Positions 20,711 to 32,689 are shown, numbered from the stretch's first letter. The stretch: 64,000 nt of DNA from Deroplatys truncata (GCA_030765065.1 CM060988.1:178415065-178479064); one strand, 5' to 3'. Program-made: numbers and translations. The notes: a model not told the origin generated them from the letters alone.

Positions 20711-21876
20711 CAGGGTATCCGAGAAGTTCTGCATCAAAGGCGGTATCATAATTTTAATTTTATTTTCTTTTAGGTGAATCATGCTGACGCAGGAAGACAG
20801 CATTGAGATCATTTTGTTGTGCGGACGTGTGGGTTGGTCACAGAGAATGATGGCGGACGAATTCAACAGATGGTATCCGGACAGAAGCTTGAGGCAAAGT
20901 ATAATAGTATCTCGGCTGCTTCTAAAGTTCAAGAGAACGGGGTCTGTCAACGATTTACCCAGATCGGAACATACACCATCCTCCCCTGAAGTTCGTGAAA
21001 CAGTTATGGCAAAGTTCAGTGCCAGTCCAAAAGCGTCTCTACGACGAACAAGTATGGAACTAAACATATCTAGCAGTACCTACTATTCATGATATCCTTT
21101 AAAAAGAAAAATTCATCCATACAAGCTTCAAGTTATGAATCATCTATCTGATGATGACCATGGGAAGGGAATGTGTCAATGGTTCCTTGATGAGTAGGCG
21201 GAGATGACAGGTCCCTTGCCTAAATGCTCTTCTCTGACGAGGCAAACTGTTACGTCAATTGGGAGGTAAATAAACAGAATCTCCAGTATCGGTCCACCAC
21301 TAACCCTCATTAGTGCGACAGAAGTAAGGAATAAGATGCACAGCGCATCATGGTATGGTGTGGAATTTGGAGTGGCCACATCATTGGAACATTGTTTTCT
21401 GGAACAGTAAATGGAGAAAAATATCTCTAGTCGCTAGGAGATAAGCTTATGCTTGAATTGGATCTGCCTCGTGAAAGACCAGAATGATTTATGCAGGATG
21501 GTGCTCCAGCACAGTTTGCCACAAGTGTTTGGCACTGGATATACGGCACTTCCCCTGTAGGTGAATAGGACGCAGAGGATCCCGAGAGCCACGGTCACCA
21601 AACTTAAACCCCCTTGACTTTGCATTCTGGGACTGTCTTAAAGAAAATTTCTACCAATGCAGATTCGCAATCTGCAACATCTATGAGCACGGATTGAGGA
21701 AAACTGTCGTGAAACCACTGCTGATATGTTACACCGTGTTCTGAATAACATGAAGTTTCATCTCCAGATATGTTTGGAACTTGGGGGCACTCATACAGAG
21801 CAAATATTGTAATTTAATTGTAATAAAAGGCAAACAAATGATATCTCCAACGGTGCGGGACTTATCGGGCATCCTG
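20711..21876 (+). mobile_element. IS630/Tc1/mariner-type transposon, DUF4817-like transposase, decayed
   Basis: Short imperfect TIRs (CAGGGTATCCGAGAAGT at the left, its diverged inverse ending at 21,876) are flanked by TA at 20,709-20,710 and 21,877-21,878. The transposase starts at 20,781: MLTQEDSIEIILLCGRVGWS, then a helix-turn-helix with LLLKFKRTGSVNDLPRSEHT, then HPYKLQVMNHLSDDD. The catalytic region gives MLFSDEANCYVN, FMQDGAPAQFATSV and NPLDFAFWDCLKEN, so the three Asp positions survive in fragments. Several in-frame stops and frameshifts separate them. Proteins of this type (HTH, then HPYKLQ, then FSDEA) are widespread in insect genomes. Confidence 0.85.
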
Positions 21877-21929
21877 TAGTTTTCATCTAATACAGAAACC
21901 CTTAGCATATATAACTGAAAGGATGTGAC

Positions 21930-23198
21930 TAACGTTGCATTACACGTAAGGTGGCACCACATAACTGCGTGTATGGTGGCACCATCTATTGGTAGAGCGA
22001 CTGTAGCGTGCGCAACGTTTGATGTCACATAGCGACAGTGTAGTTTCACGCCGAAGAGAGGGTGTTCACAAGTCCACTACTAAACATGAAAGCGAGTAAG
22101 CAGGAACAACGAGGAGTGGCTCGATTTTTAGCGGCGGAGGGAGTTGGAGGCCGTGAATGTAACGACGGATGAAGGCTGTGTACGGTGAGTACAGTCCATG
22201 TTGTTCAAGTGTGGTGAAATGCCGCAAAAGATTCCTCGAGGGGCGCGAGTTACTGGAAGACGATGATCGTCCTGGACAGGCTCATCGTGTCATCACATCT
22301 GAAATGATTGTGAAAGTGAATGCTTTAGTCTTGGGCAACCACAGAATCACCATGGACGAGATCCATTGGTTACTGGGCATTAGCGTGGACACCATTCACA
22401 CCGTAATGCATCAACACTTGAAATTTCGAAAAGTTTGTGCGCAGTCGGTTCCCCACCAACTGACCCCTGAACAGCGCAATACTCGAATGGCGCTGTCTTT
22501 GAGTCGTCTGCAACGTTATCATGAGGAGGAATACGGCTTTCTGTCGCATATTGTCACTGGTGACGAAACATTGTGTCACCATTTTGAACCGGAAAGCAAG
22601 CCTCAGAGCAAGCAGTGGAAACATAAACATACGACTTCACCACCTCCAAAGAAATCAAAGATCGTGCACACCAGTTCTGGTAAGGTCATGATGCCTTTTT
22701 TGACCACAGGGGCCCACTGCTTGTCGAGTTCCTGGAACGGGGAACCACCATCAATGCCCAGCGTTATCAAGCCACTTTACAGAACCTTAGACGAGCCATC
22801 AAGTTCGAAACGCCCAGGCATGTTGTCCAATGACGTTAGTTTCCTGCATGATAATGCCCGCCCACACACTGCCAATGTGGTGAAGACGACATTGCAGCAG
22901 TTTCGATGGGAAACGCTGGAACATCCGTACAGTCCAGAACTTTCACCGTGTGACTTTCATGTTTATGAACCTCTAAAACAAGCTATTCGCGGACATCGAT
23001 TCACAACGGACGACGAAGTGTGTGAATTGTTCCAGACCTGGATACAACAGCAGCCTACTAGCTTCTTCAAAGATGGAATCGACCGGCTAGTGTCGCAATG
23101 AGATAAATGTGCCAACAGTTTTGGCGACTATTTTTGAGTTAATAAAATCGTTACCGTTACTTTACACAAGTGACCGGGTTTCATTTGAATGACCCTCA
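21930..23198 (+). mobile_element. mariner-like transposon, comparatively well kept
   Basis: The 3' side ends in the mariner-like terminus CATTTGAATGACCCTCATAG near 23,198. The 5' boundary lies somewhere in 21,880-22,000, where no clean inverted partner was seen. One transposase gene occupies the element, and it has the longest open frame of the window. Confidence 0.75.
22086..23101 (+). pseudogene. mariner transposase with frameshifts, one pair compensating
   Basis: The natural start is probably ATG 22,086 (MKASKQEQRGVARFLAAEGV). A frameshift near 22,160 leads into the 310-residue open frame 22,169-23,101. That frame has the HTH linker DDDRPGQAHRVITSEMIV, KVCAQSVPHQLTPEQRNTRM, IVTGDETLCHHFEPESK (first Asp, residue 132), HDNARPHTANVV (second Asp, 228) and SPELSPCDFHVYEPLK (third Asp, 262). 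Residues about 176-212 are read out of frame: the neighbouring frame gives DHRGPLLVEFLERGTTINAQ, the conserved family sequence. Two opposite frameshifts therefore cancel. One codon is missing before YSP, giving 33 rather than 34 residues between the last two Asp. Probably inactive. Confidence 0.9.
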
Positions 23199-24167
23199 TA
23201 GATTTCGCACTCCCAGGCTACCAAGTTAACCTCTTAAAAGACGCATATTTTAAGACCGTCGAGAATAATAATCTTCTCAATTGTATAAAATATTGGATCA
23301 CTGATTTTTAACCATTTTCTCTTTTTATACAAATCCTTACGAGCTAACAAAATTGATTACAACATGCAAAGAATATAAAACATAACTTTCGTACATGAGA
23401 GTTATTAAAATTTAGTGTTTTTCCCTTCACATTGTGGCCATCGCACGGCTACTTCCCAGCCGGTTATATAGCTCGGACTCCCGCCGAAGCAGTTACAATA
23501 CCACCGCAAACATCTCACCTTGTCATACTTAAAATTACAATGGTAATAAGCATATACCCTATCATAAGAGATGTTGGAAATGTTGTCCTCTATTCGTATA
23601 TTTCTGGCTTCTTCTAACGACATTTAAATTCACACTGGAAAATTCATAATCCGAAATAGAGTGAATTTTCTGTCTGATGTTTTCAGTTCTTACAATGTAT
23701 GGGGTTTGTTGCACACACCAAGTTCCCGAATATGTAAAAATCACATACTGTTAAAGGCAGGGGATCGTGAGAGCCACAATTCTTTGCTAATTACTCTATC
23801 TTCAAAAAATTCCTCAATTTAGCTGTATCGACGATGCAAAGTCTTTTGGTAAAATCCAGACTGACAAACAACGTAGTTCAGCTGTTCAAAAATTGTGTAA
23901 GTCATTTCTGTACCTCTATTTTTTGTTTGAAAACTAGCGTCCTATTATTGTGTATACATTTATATATACCAATTTTCGTGTCATGCAAGAGAATCTCGTG
24001 TGTAAAACATGGTTTCTCTGTACTCCAATATCTGTTATTTTGCGATGAAACAGTCATATAAATGGAACCTTATTTTGCCAGAGAAGAATATTAAGCGTGG
24101 GTCACTCATACTATCATTTCGCAAAATACAATTATAGAAATTTATCTGACTCTGATGATCACATGAA
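23199..24167. other. AT-rich unassigned stretch with one small cysteine-bearing open frame
   Basis: A 72-residue minus-strand frame (23,623-23,405) stands out for higher GC and composition: YAYYHCNFKYDKVRCLRWYC, then NCFGGSPSYITGWEVAVRWP. The minus strand also shows a donor-like AAG|GTGAGA inside it. No family was recognised and it may be chance. Nothing else was seen here. Confidence 0.25.
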
Positions 24168-24483
24168 AAAAAATCTGATGTGTTACACTCACATGACTTT
24201 CTCTACTCTTGTACAAACTATTTTTACTAACGCTTATTCTCCATATGCTTTATGTTAATCGAGATGTTAATCTTATTGTTAATTTTCTTGTAAATGCAAG
24301 GGGAATTGGCAGGTTTTAAGCGACAGTCAAATCTTTTAAGAGCTGGTTGCTTTGTGGAGTAATCCATTCTCTTTGTATGTCCAGGACATAAAGAAATGAA
24401 TAACGAATTTGAGAAAAAGTATAAGTATTGGAAAATCTAAGGGAATAACAAACAATATCTCGAAAATGGTTCACTCAACAAAT
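24168..24483 (+). repeat. family A left half, one arm of an inverted pair
   Basis: AAAATCTGATGTGTTACACT to CGAAAATGGTTCACTCAAC. It stops mid-element and is followed by an opposite-strand copy that starts in the central region. Confidence 0.9.
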
Positions 24484-24612
24484 GAACTGTATGTCTTGAA
24501 TTTTCTAGGATATTCCCAAAAGCTCTCTTCATTGTCAATGAATTTTGTATAACTGGTAAAGCATAAGAGATGTACAAAATTGTAGATCTTGTTAGAACAC
24601 GCAATTTATGTG

Positions 24613-24652
<40 letters not shown>

Positions 24653-24966
24653 TTGAGTGAACCATTTCCGAGATATTCCTTGTTATTTGTTTGAATTTTC
24701 CAATACTTGTACTGTTTTTCAAATGGGAATTCGTTATTCGTTTTATTTTATGTCTTGGACATACAAAGAGAGTGGAATGCTGCACATAGCAACCAGCTCT
24801 TAAAACATTTGACTATCGCTTAAAGCCTACCATATTCCCCTTGCATCTACAAGAAAATTAGCAATAAGATTAAAATCTCTATTAACATGAAGTAGATGGA
24901 GAATAAGTGTTTGTAAAAATAGTTTGTACAAGAGTAGAGAAAGTGATGTGAGTGTAACACATGAGG
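24484..24966 (-). repeat. family A left two-thirds, second arm of an inverted pair
   Basis: Starts at ATGTCTTGAATTTTCTAGG and ends at a reversed left end (GAGTGTAACACATGAGG). Both outer ends of the pair are therefore left ends. A (TA)n tract lies inside. Confidence 0.9.
24617..24648. repeat. (TA)n microsatellite
   Basis: About 16 uninterrupted TA units in an A-repeat position that elsewhere reads ATATACATTTTTTTG. Confidence 0.95.
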
Positions 24967-25184
24967 TTTTTCTTGATGGAATCAGTCATTGCAGATATAG
25001 CCGTTTTAATGGGTTTGAAGTTTTCAGTATACTCGTGTTTATAAAGCTGTTCAACATTCAGCTGTTTCTCGGGATCTGAGGGACAGAGACTGGAATTCTG
25101 AGAACAGCATTAACGACCAGCTTTTAAACATCTCTTCAGTTTCGTGCAACGAGTTGCCTCATGAAACCATTTATTTCGGTGATA
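24967..25184. other. no recognised feature
   Basis: Spacer before a tRNA-like SINE. Nothing recognised. Confidence 0.4.
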
Positions 25185-25300
25185 AGGTAAGAATTAAACT
25201 GAAAAATTCAATGCCATAACCGGGATTTGAGCCATGGATCTTTCGTTCCCGTCCGGTCGCTCTAACCAACCGAGCTACCATGCCGGCACGAAATTAAATT
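25185..25300 (-). repeat. tRNA-like SINE head
   Basis: Minus strand: GGTAGCTCGGTTGGTTAGAG (A box), about 30 bp, then GGCTCAAATCCCGGTTATGG (B box). Stem pairing is too poor for a functional tRNA, and no anticodon arm could be defended, so it is called a SINE or tRNA pseudogene. Confidence 0.6.
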
Positions 25301-25854
25301 TTCCAACTGACTCGCATTTTTTTACCGGTAAATCACAAGGAATCCTGAAATTCATTTTGAGAATACATTCCAATGACAAGTGCTGTTATGTCCGGGTTCA
25401 TAATTTAACCAACTATAAGGTCAATCTAAAAATAAGTAATTTTTTAGCTGTGCATATGTTTTTGTTTCCTCTTCTTCAAGTCTAAGAAGATTCCTGAGCT
25501 GTCGAGGGTTTTTGAGATTCCCATTTGATGATATTTTTCTCTTCCTTATGAATGTTCGCAGGGGATCTCGCAGTGCTTGCAAGAGACAGTACAAATGTGA
25601 GACAAGCCATTCCTTTCTCAGCATGCGGCGCGTTTCCTGGACTGACTGGAGAGACGGATGCAGTGGAGCGAGTCACGTGTCCGATTCCATCTCTCTCAAG
25701 ACGTTTCCGGTCTGTTGATACAAAAACTGCCACCCTCACAGCTGCGTACCTAACGGAACATCGGCTCTGGCTGGAATGTAACGTATCTTCAAGCCTGAGA
25801 GGCATTAAGTTACTGGATCATAGGAGTGGTCTAAAGGTAAACTAACAGCTACCT
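25301..25854. other. unassigned, overlapping open frames on both strands
   Basis: Between 25,482 and 25,845 both strands are open for 90-107 codons. A pyrimidine-rich run ending TGAATGTTCGCAG at about 25,560 looks like a splice acceptor for the plus strand, after which GDLAVLARDSTNVRQAIPFS follows. No domain or family is recognised. A lone host exon is possible but unsupported. Confidence 0.2.
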
Positions 25855-26690
25855 TCTTATCACTGTTACAAAATTAACGAGGACAAAGTAACAAAATAAG
25901 TAATGGTTGTAAAAGTAGCGAGACAAAAAGTAAATATTCAGTACGAGGTAAAAAAGTAACGGTGATGAAATTTACTACTTATTCAGTAATAGTTACAGAA
26001 AATAACTAGTTACACTGTAACTGATACAAAATTATAAAGGGAGTAGAAAATAACTACATATTCAGTAACAGTTACAAAAGTAACGAGACAAAAAAAAATA
26101 ATTACTCAGCAACAGTTTAGAACAGGAACCGATACAGAAAATAACTAATTATTCAGTAACGGTTATAAAATTAACAGAGACAGAAAATAACCTATTATTC
26201 AGTAACAGTTATAAAAGTAACGGAGACAAAAAATAATTAATTATTCAGTAAGAGTTATAAAAGTAACGGAGACAGAAAATAACCATTACGTAATAAATTA
26301 AGGGAGAAAGAATTATTTGGTTATTCACAATATTCAAAAAATAAGAATTAAAATATAACCAGATATTCAATAACTGCTACAAAAATAACGGTGAAAAAAA
26401 TGTAACTAGTTATTCAGTAAACCATAAAAAAATAGGTAAATTAACTAACGGCATGTAATGGTTACAAAATTAAGGGAGACAGAAAATAACCAGTAATGCA
26501 TTAACTGTTACAAAACCAAAAGAAAAATTAACTAGTTATTCAGTAACTCTTACAAAAGCAATGTATACGGAAAAAAACTAGTTACACAGTAATGTGTAAT
26601 AATTAAGGGAGAAAAAAAAATAACATACTTGCAGTAAGTGTTACCAAAGCAAAGGGGACAGATAGTTACTGGTCAGTAACAGTTTTATTT
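25855..26690. repeat. degenerate minisatellite, about 46-bp unit
   Basis: Roughly 17-18 diverged copies of a unit built from TTATTCAGTAACAGTTA, AAAAGTAACGGAGACA and GAAAATAACTA. The best-kept neighbours near 26,170-26,285 repeat at 46 bp. No coding potential. Confidence 0.9.
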
Positions 26691-26756
26691 TAAGTGGTGA
26701 TGCATCAAAACCATTTTCCAAGATCATTTTAGGTATTTAAAATGACCACTGATATA

Positions 26757-27597
26757 AAAATCTGATGTGTTACACTCACAGGACTTTCTCTACTCTTGTA
26801 CAAACTATTTTTACAAACGTTTATTCAACATATGCTTCATGTTAAGCGAAATGTTAATCTTATTGCTAATTTTCTTGTAGATGCAAGGGGAATATGGTAG
26901 GCTTTAAGCGATAGTCAAATATTTTAAGAGCTGGTTGCTATGTGGCGCATTCCATTTGTATGTCCAGGACATAAAAAAAATGAAAAACGAATTCCCATTT
27001 GAGAAAAAATATAAGTATTGGAAAATTTAAGGGAATAACAAGTAATATCTCGAAAATGGTTCACTCAATAAAAAAATGAATATGATATAAATTGAGTATT
27101 TTAATGCGATCTACATTTTTGTGTACTAAAAGTTTGTCCATCTCTTATCTTTTACCAGATATGTAAAAGTCGTTCACAATAAAGAATACTTTCGGAGGCA
27201 TTCCCAGAAAATTGAAATATACATTTTATTTGTCATGAAATATCTTGAACATATGATATTTTAATCAAAATCGTTAGAGCTATTTTTGAGAGAATTGAAA
27301 GTTTCGAAAAATGTTCCATGTAAAGGGTACTCTGGGGTGGGGGGATTTTCTTGAAAACCTTCCTGTCGCATCTCTGGAAGATACTGAACCTAAATACCAA
27401 GTTTGGTGTTTATCCGACTGTTCGTTTCTGAGTTATGCTGTTCACAGACACGCACACACACACGGACATGTTTCTAAAAGCCTTTTTTTTGATTCAGGGG
27501 GGTCTCAAAACATATATTTCCGGTGAAATCTCGGTATCGAATGTTTAAGTGTAATGCAATACTTTCCCTAATTACTTTACGTAATAGAGATAGTAAT
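26757..27597 (+). repeat. family A repeat, near-complete
   Basis: AAAATCTGATGTGTTACACT to TTTACGTAATAGAGATAGTA, about 0.84 kb, with a short CA tract. The 71-codon frame at 27,311 is the frame seen in many A copies. Confidence 0.9.
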
Positions 27598-27967
27598 AAT
27601 AATAGGCGAAATATAGATAGAATAGGTAACGCGTTGCAAAATTTGGTTTAGTAATTCTATTACTTATAACACACCCTTGTGTGGTTCAAATTTTCAGTGA
27701 ACTATGCTAGAACTCTACATTTTACCTGGAATAAAAGAAAATACGCATTGTGTGCCTGGAGTATAGCTTGAACATAGCAATTTGTTCATTAGAGTTACGA
27801 TAGCAACCACAAGCTTGCACGATAAACCTCATCCATTTGTGAGCACGCCTGTATTATTATCGGCTGATAAATTACAGTTCACGTTACAGGTGGCCGTGAT
27901 TTTAACGATTTCAATCTGCTAAAATTAAAGAGTTGCACACAAATTTTCTGGCTTGTAGTACGTGGGG
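27598..27967. other. no recognised feature
   Basis: AT-rich sequence with no recognised element. Confidence 0.5.
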
Positions 27968-28463
27968 AAAATAATCTGATGTTATTTCCCTACTTCTCGT
28001 TTATGTTTATATTCTCTTATCCACAATCTTAAAAACATTACTTTGCTGTCTACTTCATATTAATCAAGATAAGTGATTGCATAAAGGGTTTTAATGTACA
28101 TTTCTTGTACGTACAAAAATTATAAGAGATAGTTAAATGTTTAAAATGTCAGGCCGCTAAATCCCATACTTCTTGAATGATATGATCAGGAACAAAAGAA
28201 TGGTGACCTAGCGCTTCAAAAAATGCGAAATAATTGAAAAACTCAAACCAATAAAAACGAATATATGGTAAACTGCTTGTTTTAAAGAAATGCATTTACT
28301 ATATCGTAAGTTTACCTCTCGCCTATGGTTCACCAGTTATACAAAAGTATCTAAAATGAACAGTTCCCTTTACAGAGAATTGAAGTATGCATTTTATTAG
28401 TTATGCAAATATTTTGAAAATAACCTATTTTAATAAAAACCGTTATAGCAATTTCTGAGAATG
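27968..28463 (+). repeat. strongly diverged A/B copy (third type)
   Basis: Keeps the order of landmarks (ATAATCTGATGTTATTTCCC, CTACTTCATATTAATCAAGA, GGTTCACCAGTTATACAAAA, TTTTAATAAAAACCG) but differs from both A and B. It is probably an older layer of the family. Confidence 0.6.
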
Positions 28464-29245
28464 ATTACATTCACATGACTTTCTCTACCCTCTATCCTTA
28501 TTGGATATACAAACTATTCTCACTATAATCTATTTTCCTATCTACTGCATTTTAATCCAAATAAACCTTTGCAGAAACAGCTACATTACACATTTCGTTA
28601 TAGATACAAAGAGAACAGCGATAGTCAAATGTTTAAGAACTGGTCACTTATGCTGGCCTTAAAATTCCATACTGTTTCCATGACATCGCGAGAAAACAAC
28701 TGAATGTTGATAATACTTCAGAGAACGACTAAGAAATGAACAATTCGAATCTTTAATAACGGTATCACAGAAACGTTTTATGCCACATAAGAGCTTATAT
28801 AAAACAAATTGTTATCAAGCAATGTAAATTTGTGTAGTACGTTTTCCTGTATCGCTTAACTTTTATCAGTTATACAAGATTATACAACATTCCTTCCACA
28901 TTAAGAGGAGTTTATAGATATTCCCCGAAAATCAAAGATATATATTTTATTTGTCATATAAGTATCTTTAGTATACGCTATTTAAATCAGGGAAATTTTC
29001 TCGAAAACCTTCGTGTTGCATTTCTTGGAAGATACTAAACCTAAATACCAACTTAGGTATATTATCCGACCTTTGCTTTTTAAGTTATGTTGTTCACAGA
29101 CAAACATACACACACACATTCAGACCTATTTCTAAACTTTTTCGGGGACCTCAAAACATGTATTTGCGGTGAAATCTCAGTATCGAAATTTTTGGTTACA
29201 ATGCAATACTTTCTCTACTTACTATATACATAGAGAAAGTAAAAA
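28464..29245 (+). repeat. family B repeat, near-complete
   Basis: ATTCACATGACTTTCTCTAC followed by CCTCTATCC, the type B core (CATGACATCGCGAGAAAACA) and a right end ATACATAGAGAAAGTAAA. It has a short CA tract. Confidence 0.8.
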
Positions 29246-29625
29246 TAATAAAAGGTTCCATTGATTTCAGGTGAGAAAGAAAAATTTTGGATACAACCTT
29301 GTAAATGTTAAACTTCAATACTAAGTCAACATTTCGATTTTGAATTAAGTTGTTCACACACACAATCTTTTTCAATTTGTTTTTTAAACGAAGTACCCAT
29401 TGCATTCCATCTAAAACTTCGTACTGAGACTTTATTGGAAGTATGCATTTACACGACTAATTTAAAACTATTGTTAGTACCATCAGCGATCTCCGAGATA
29501 TTCCTCTATATAGCATGAATTCTTTAATACTTTTTCATTCTTTTAAGTGTCGCCACTTACTTGTTTCTCCCGATGTCATGGAAAGATTATAAATGTCAAA
29601 GTTAGCATACAGAGTGTAAAGAAGT
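29246..29625. repeat. A/B fragments, mixed orientation
   Basis: A diverged right-half fragment (GAATTAAGTTGTTCACACAC) is followed from about 29,461 by a reversed type B fragment (GATCTCCGAGATATTCC-like, then CGATGTCATGGAAAGATTAT). Confidence 0.5.
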
Positions 29626-30177
29626 ATATGTTTCATGGCTGGGTGATTCATAGATGTGTACCATTTGATTATATTTTCTGTATACCCCATATCCAGAAAC
29701 CCTTTGTTTACTTGCAAAAGCTCCGAAGCGAAAAGGGGGACGAATATAGATAAAGAAACGTAAATTCATCATTCATTAGTTAAGAGTTTATTACTGCATC
29801 AGTCAAGTGGGAATGAACGATGGTGTAGTACACCGAGATGCAAAAACTGCAAAAAAGAAGCTTGCGATTATATCAACAACGTTACCACAACAGACATCAC
29901 GAGCCCACGCCTGTCTCCAAGATTGAAGTGAAATAGGCAACTTATGTCGAAGCAAACACTCTTGTGGACGCGCCGTACACCAGATTTTGAACTCTTAACT
30001 CTTCCCAAGAGTTTGACATCACATTACATGACGATCTTGTATATTTACTTACAATATTACAGTTTTATGTTTTACTTGTTTCCTATCTTTTGTGGTCCGT
30101 ATTGTCTATGTCCTCAATATTTCAGCGGCCCTGTCACGTAAACAAAGCGTTTCTAGACATGACTAGAACCCACTAGA
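29626..30177. other. no recognised feature
   Basis: AT-rich unassigned spacer. Confidence 0.5.
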
Positions 30178-30301
30178 ACTATAGCAACCCACTTTTTAAA
30201 CATTTGACTATCGCTTCAACTCCTATACCCCCTTATACTTAAGTTGAAATATGTAACAAAACTATTTCTGCAAAAGGTTATCTCGATTAATATGAAGTAC
30301 A
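30178..30301 (-). repeat. family B left-part fragment
   Basis: ACATTTGACTATCGCTTCAA and CTCGATTAATATGAAGTACA mark a reversed fragment, abutting a forward A left end. Confidence 0.65.
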
Positions 30302-31072
30302 TACAAAAAAATCTGTTGTGTTACACTCACCTGACTATCTCTACCCTTGTACAAACTATTTTTACAAACGCTTGTTCTCCACATGCTTCATGTTAATCGA
30401 GATAAACATTTGCAGACTCTAACTTATTGCTAAGTTTCTTGTAGACGTAAGGGAAATATATATTTACAAGGGCAATATAGAAATACAGTAGCCTTTAAGC
30501 ACATACATATCTCTTAATAGCTGGTTGCTAGGTGCAGCACCATTCCCTTTGCCACAGATTAATACTCTTTGCTTATCCAAGACAAAAAAATGAATAACGA
30601 ATTCCCATTTGAGAAAATAAGTATTGAAAAATTTAAGGGAATAACAAGCAATATCTCGAAAATGGTTCACTCAACAAAAACTAATGTATATGACATAAAT
30701 TGTGTATTTTAACGCGATCTACATTTTGTGTGCAGTAAAATTTTGTCTATCTTTTATGGTTTACCAGTTATGCAAAAGTCGCTCACAATGAAGAATACTT
30801 TTCCAGACATTCCCAGAAAATTCAACATATACATTTTATTTGTCATGAAAGCATCTTAAACATATGGTATTTTAATCAAAATCGTTATGGCCATTTTTGA
30901 GAAAATTAAAATTTTCGAAAAACGTTCCATGTAAACGGTAATATGGGGTGGGGGGATTTTCCTGAAAACCTTCGTGTCTCAAAACATTTATTTCCGGTGA
31001 AATCTCGATATCGAATTTTTGGGTGGAATACAATTCTTCCCCTACTTACTATACGTAGTAGAGAAAGTAAAA
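30302..31072 (+). repeat. family A repeat with internal deletion
   Basis: AAATCTGTTGTGTTACACTC to ACGTAGTAGAGAAAGTAA. The part around the CA tract is deleted: sequence jumps from ACCTTCGTGTC to AAAACATTTATTTCC. Confidence 0.9.
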
Positions 31073-31306
31073 GCGTTTCCTATACCAACTACGTACACTG
31101 ACGTGCATAAAAAGTGGCCCGTTCTCTAGTTCGCCATAGTGCTTTTTCCTCCGTAAGCTTACCACCTAGCCGGTATCAGTTCTCTATGTGACTGGCCTGA
31201 AAAACGATTCAGGGACATTAAACTTAACCAATGAACGATGTTCAGTACAAACGAAGGAGTGGTTCGGATGCCACTTGTATGAAAGGGTTTCGCTACGATT
31301 GGGATT
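31073..31306. other. no recognised feature
   Basis: Unassigned spacer between two oppositely oriented A copies. Confidence 0.4.
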
Positions 31307-32104
31307 GAGACCCCTGAATCCAAAAAAAGCATTTTTGGAAACATGTCCGTGTGTGTGTCTGTGAACAGCATAACTCAGAAACGAACAGTCAGATAAACAC
31401 CAAACTTGGTATTTAGGTTCAGTATCTTCCAGAGATGCAACACGAAGGTTTTCAAGAAAATCCCCCTACCCCAGATTACCCTTTACATGGAACATTTTTA
31501 GAACATTTTAATTTTCTCAAAAATGGCTCTAACGATTTTGATTAAAATATCATGTGTTTAAGATATTTTCATGACAAATAAAATGCATATCTTGAATTTT
31601 CTGGTAATGTCTCCAAAAGTATTCTTCATTGTGAACTTTTGCATAACTGGTAAACCATAAGAGATAGACAAAATTTTACTACACAAAAATGTAGATCGCG
31701 TTAAAATACACAATTTATGTCTCATACATTTTTGGTTGTTGAGTGAACCATTTTCGAGATATTGCTTGTTATTCGCTTAAATTTTTCAATACTTATTTTC
31801 TCAAATGGGAATTCGTTATTTATTTGTTTGTTTTGGATATGCAAAGAGTATTAATCTGAGGCAAAGTGAATGGTGCTGCACCTAGCAACCAGCTATTAAG
31901 AGATATGTATGTGCTTAAAGGCTACTGTTTTTCTATATTGCCCTTGCAAATATATATTCCCCTTACGTCTACAAGAAAATTAGCAATAAGATAGAGTCTG
32001 CAAATGTTTATCTCGATTAACATGAAGTAGATGGAGAATAAGCGTTTGTAAAAATAGTTTGTACAAGAGTAGAGAAAGTCATGTGAGTGTAACACATCAG
32101 AATT
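31307..32104 (-). repeat. family A repeat, lacking right terminus
   Basis: ACCCCTGAATCCAAAAAAAG through to the left end GTGTAACACATCAGAATTTT. It belongs to the AAGGGCAATATA subfamily. Confidence 0.9.
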
Positions 32105-32265
32105 TTTTTTGGTGCAATGCAATATTATATGTACCAACTAAGTGCATTGTTAGAAATTGAAATTGTTTTTCAATATAGGGGACTACAAAACATGTGTTTC
32201 TTGATATCTAATTTCTGGGCGAAATGCAATATTTCCTCTACCAACTAAGTACGCAGTGAGAGAGA
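32105..32265 (+). repeat. diverged A/B right-end fragment
   Basis: GGGACTACAAAACATGTGTT and ATGCAATATTTCCTCTACC match a diverged right half. Confidence 0.5.
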
Positions 32266-32685
32266 TGACTCCGTGTCAACTTGTGAGGTTCACATTCGGG
32301 AGGTCCTAGGTTCGATTACTGTCCAGCGCCCACTCTGAACTTGGGTTTAGCGTGTTTTTTTCTAATCGATAGGCGAATGCTGGGGTGGTATCTCATCTAT
32401 CATAATTTCCTTTCATTACGTTTCCTTCCAATATTTCAGGTTTTTTCTAGATTTCATGATGCATGGCAGTACCGGACATATGTCGCGTATGCTTGTTCAA
32501 AGCAAAGAATATTTCCCACACACACTAGAGGGCTGCTTGGTTGACGGATCGTTCATCACCCTCTCTAAGAGTTCTAGAAGTTGGAGGGGTCTTCGAGCTT
32601 GGTATTGTTAGTGTCTCTGTGACCTGTAGCCTCCTGTGGACCCTTCACTTTATCCCCTCCTCCTGGGGGTGGTTGCCAAATAGAT
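32266..32685 (+). repeat. tRNA-derived SINE1, long form
   Basis: B-box-like CTAGGTTCGATTACTGTCC, then AGGCGAATGCTGGGGTGGTA, TTCCTTCCAATATTTCAGG, AGAGGGCTGCTTGGTTGACG and GGTTGCC near the end. The same body is found inverted at 53,905-54,338. The A-box end is worn. Confidence 0.7.
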
Positions 32686-32689
32686 ACAT

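Noticed and set aside
22169-23101. Intact or domesticated mariner transposase.
   Set aside because: The N-terminus is out of frame and a central block is misread between two frameshifts.
25482-25845. Host gene exon.
   Set aside because: Both strands are open, only one acceptor-like site is seen, and no domain is recognised. Left as unassigned.
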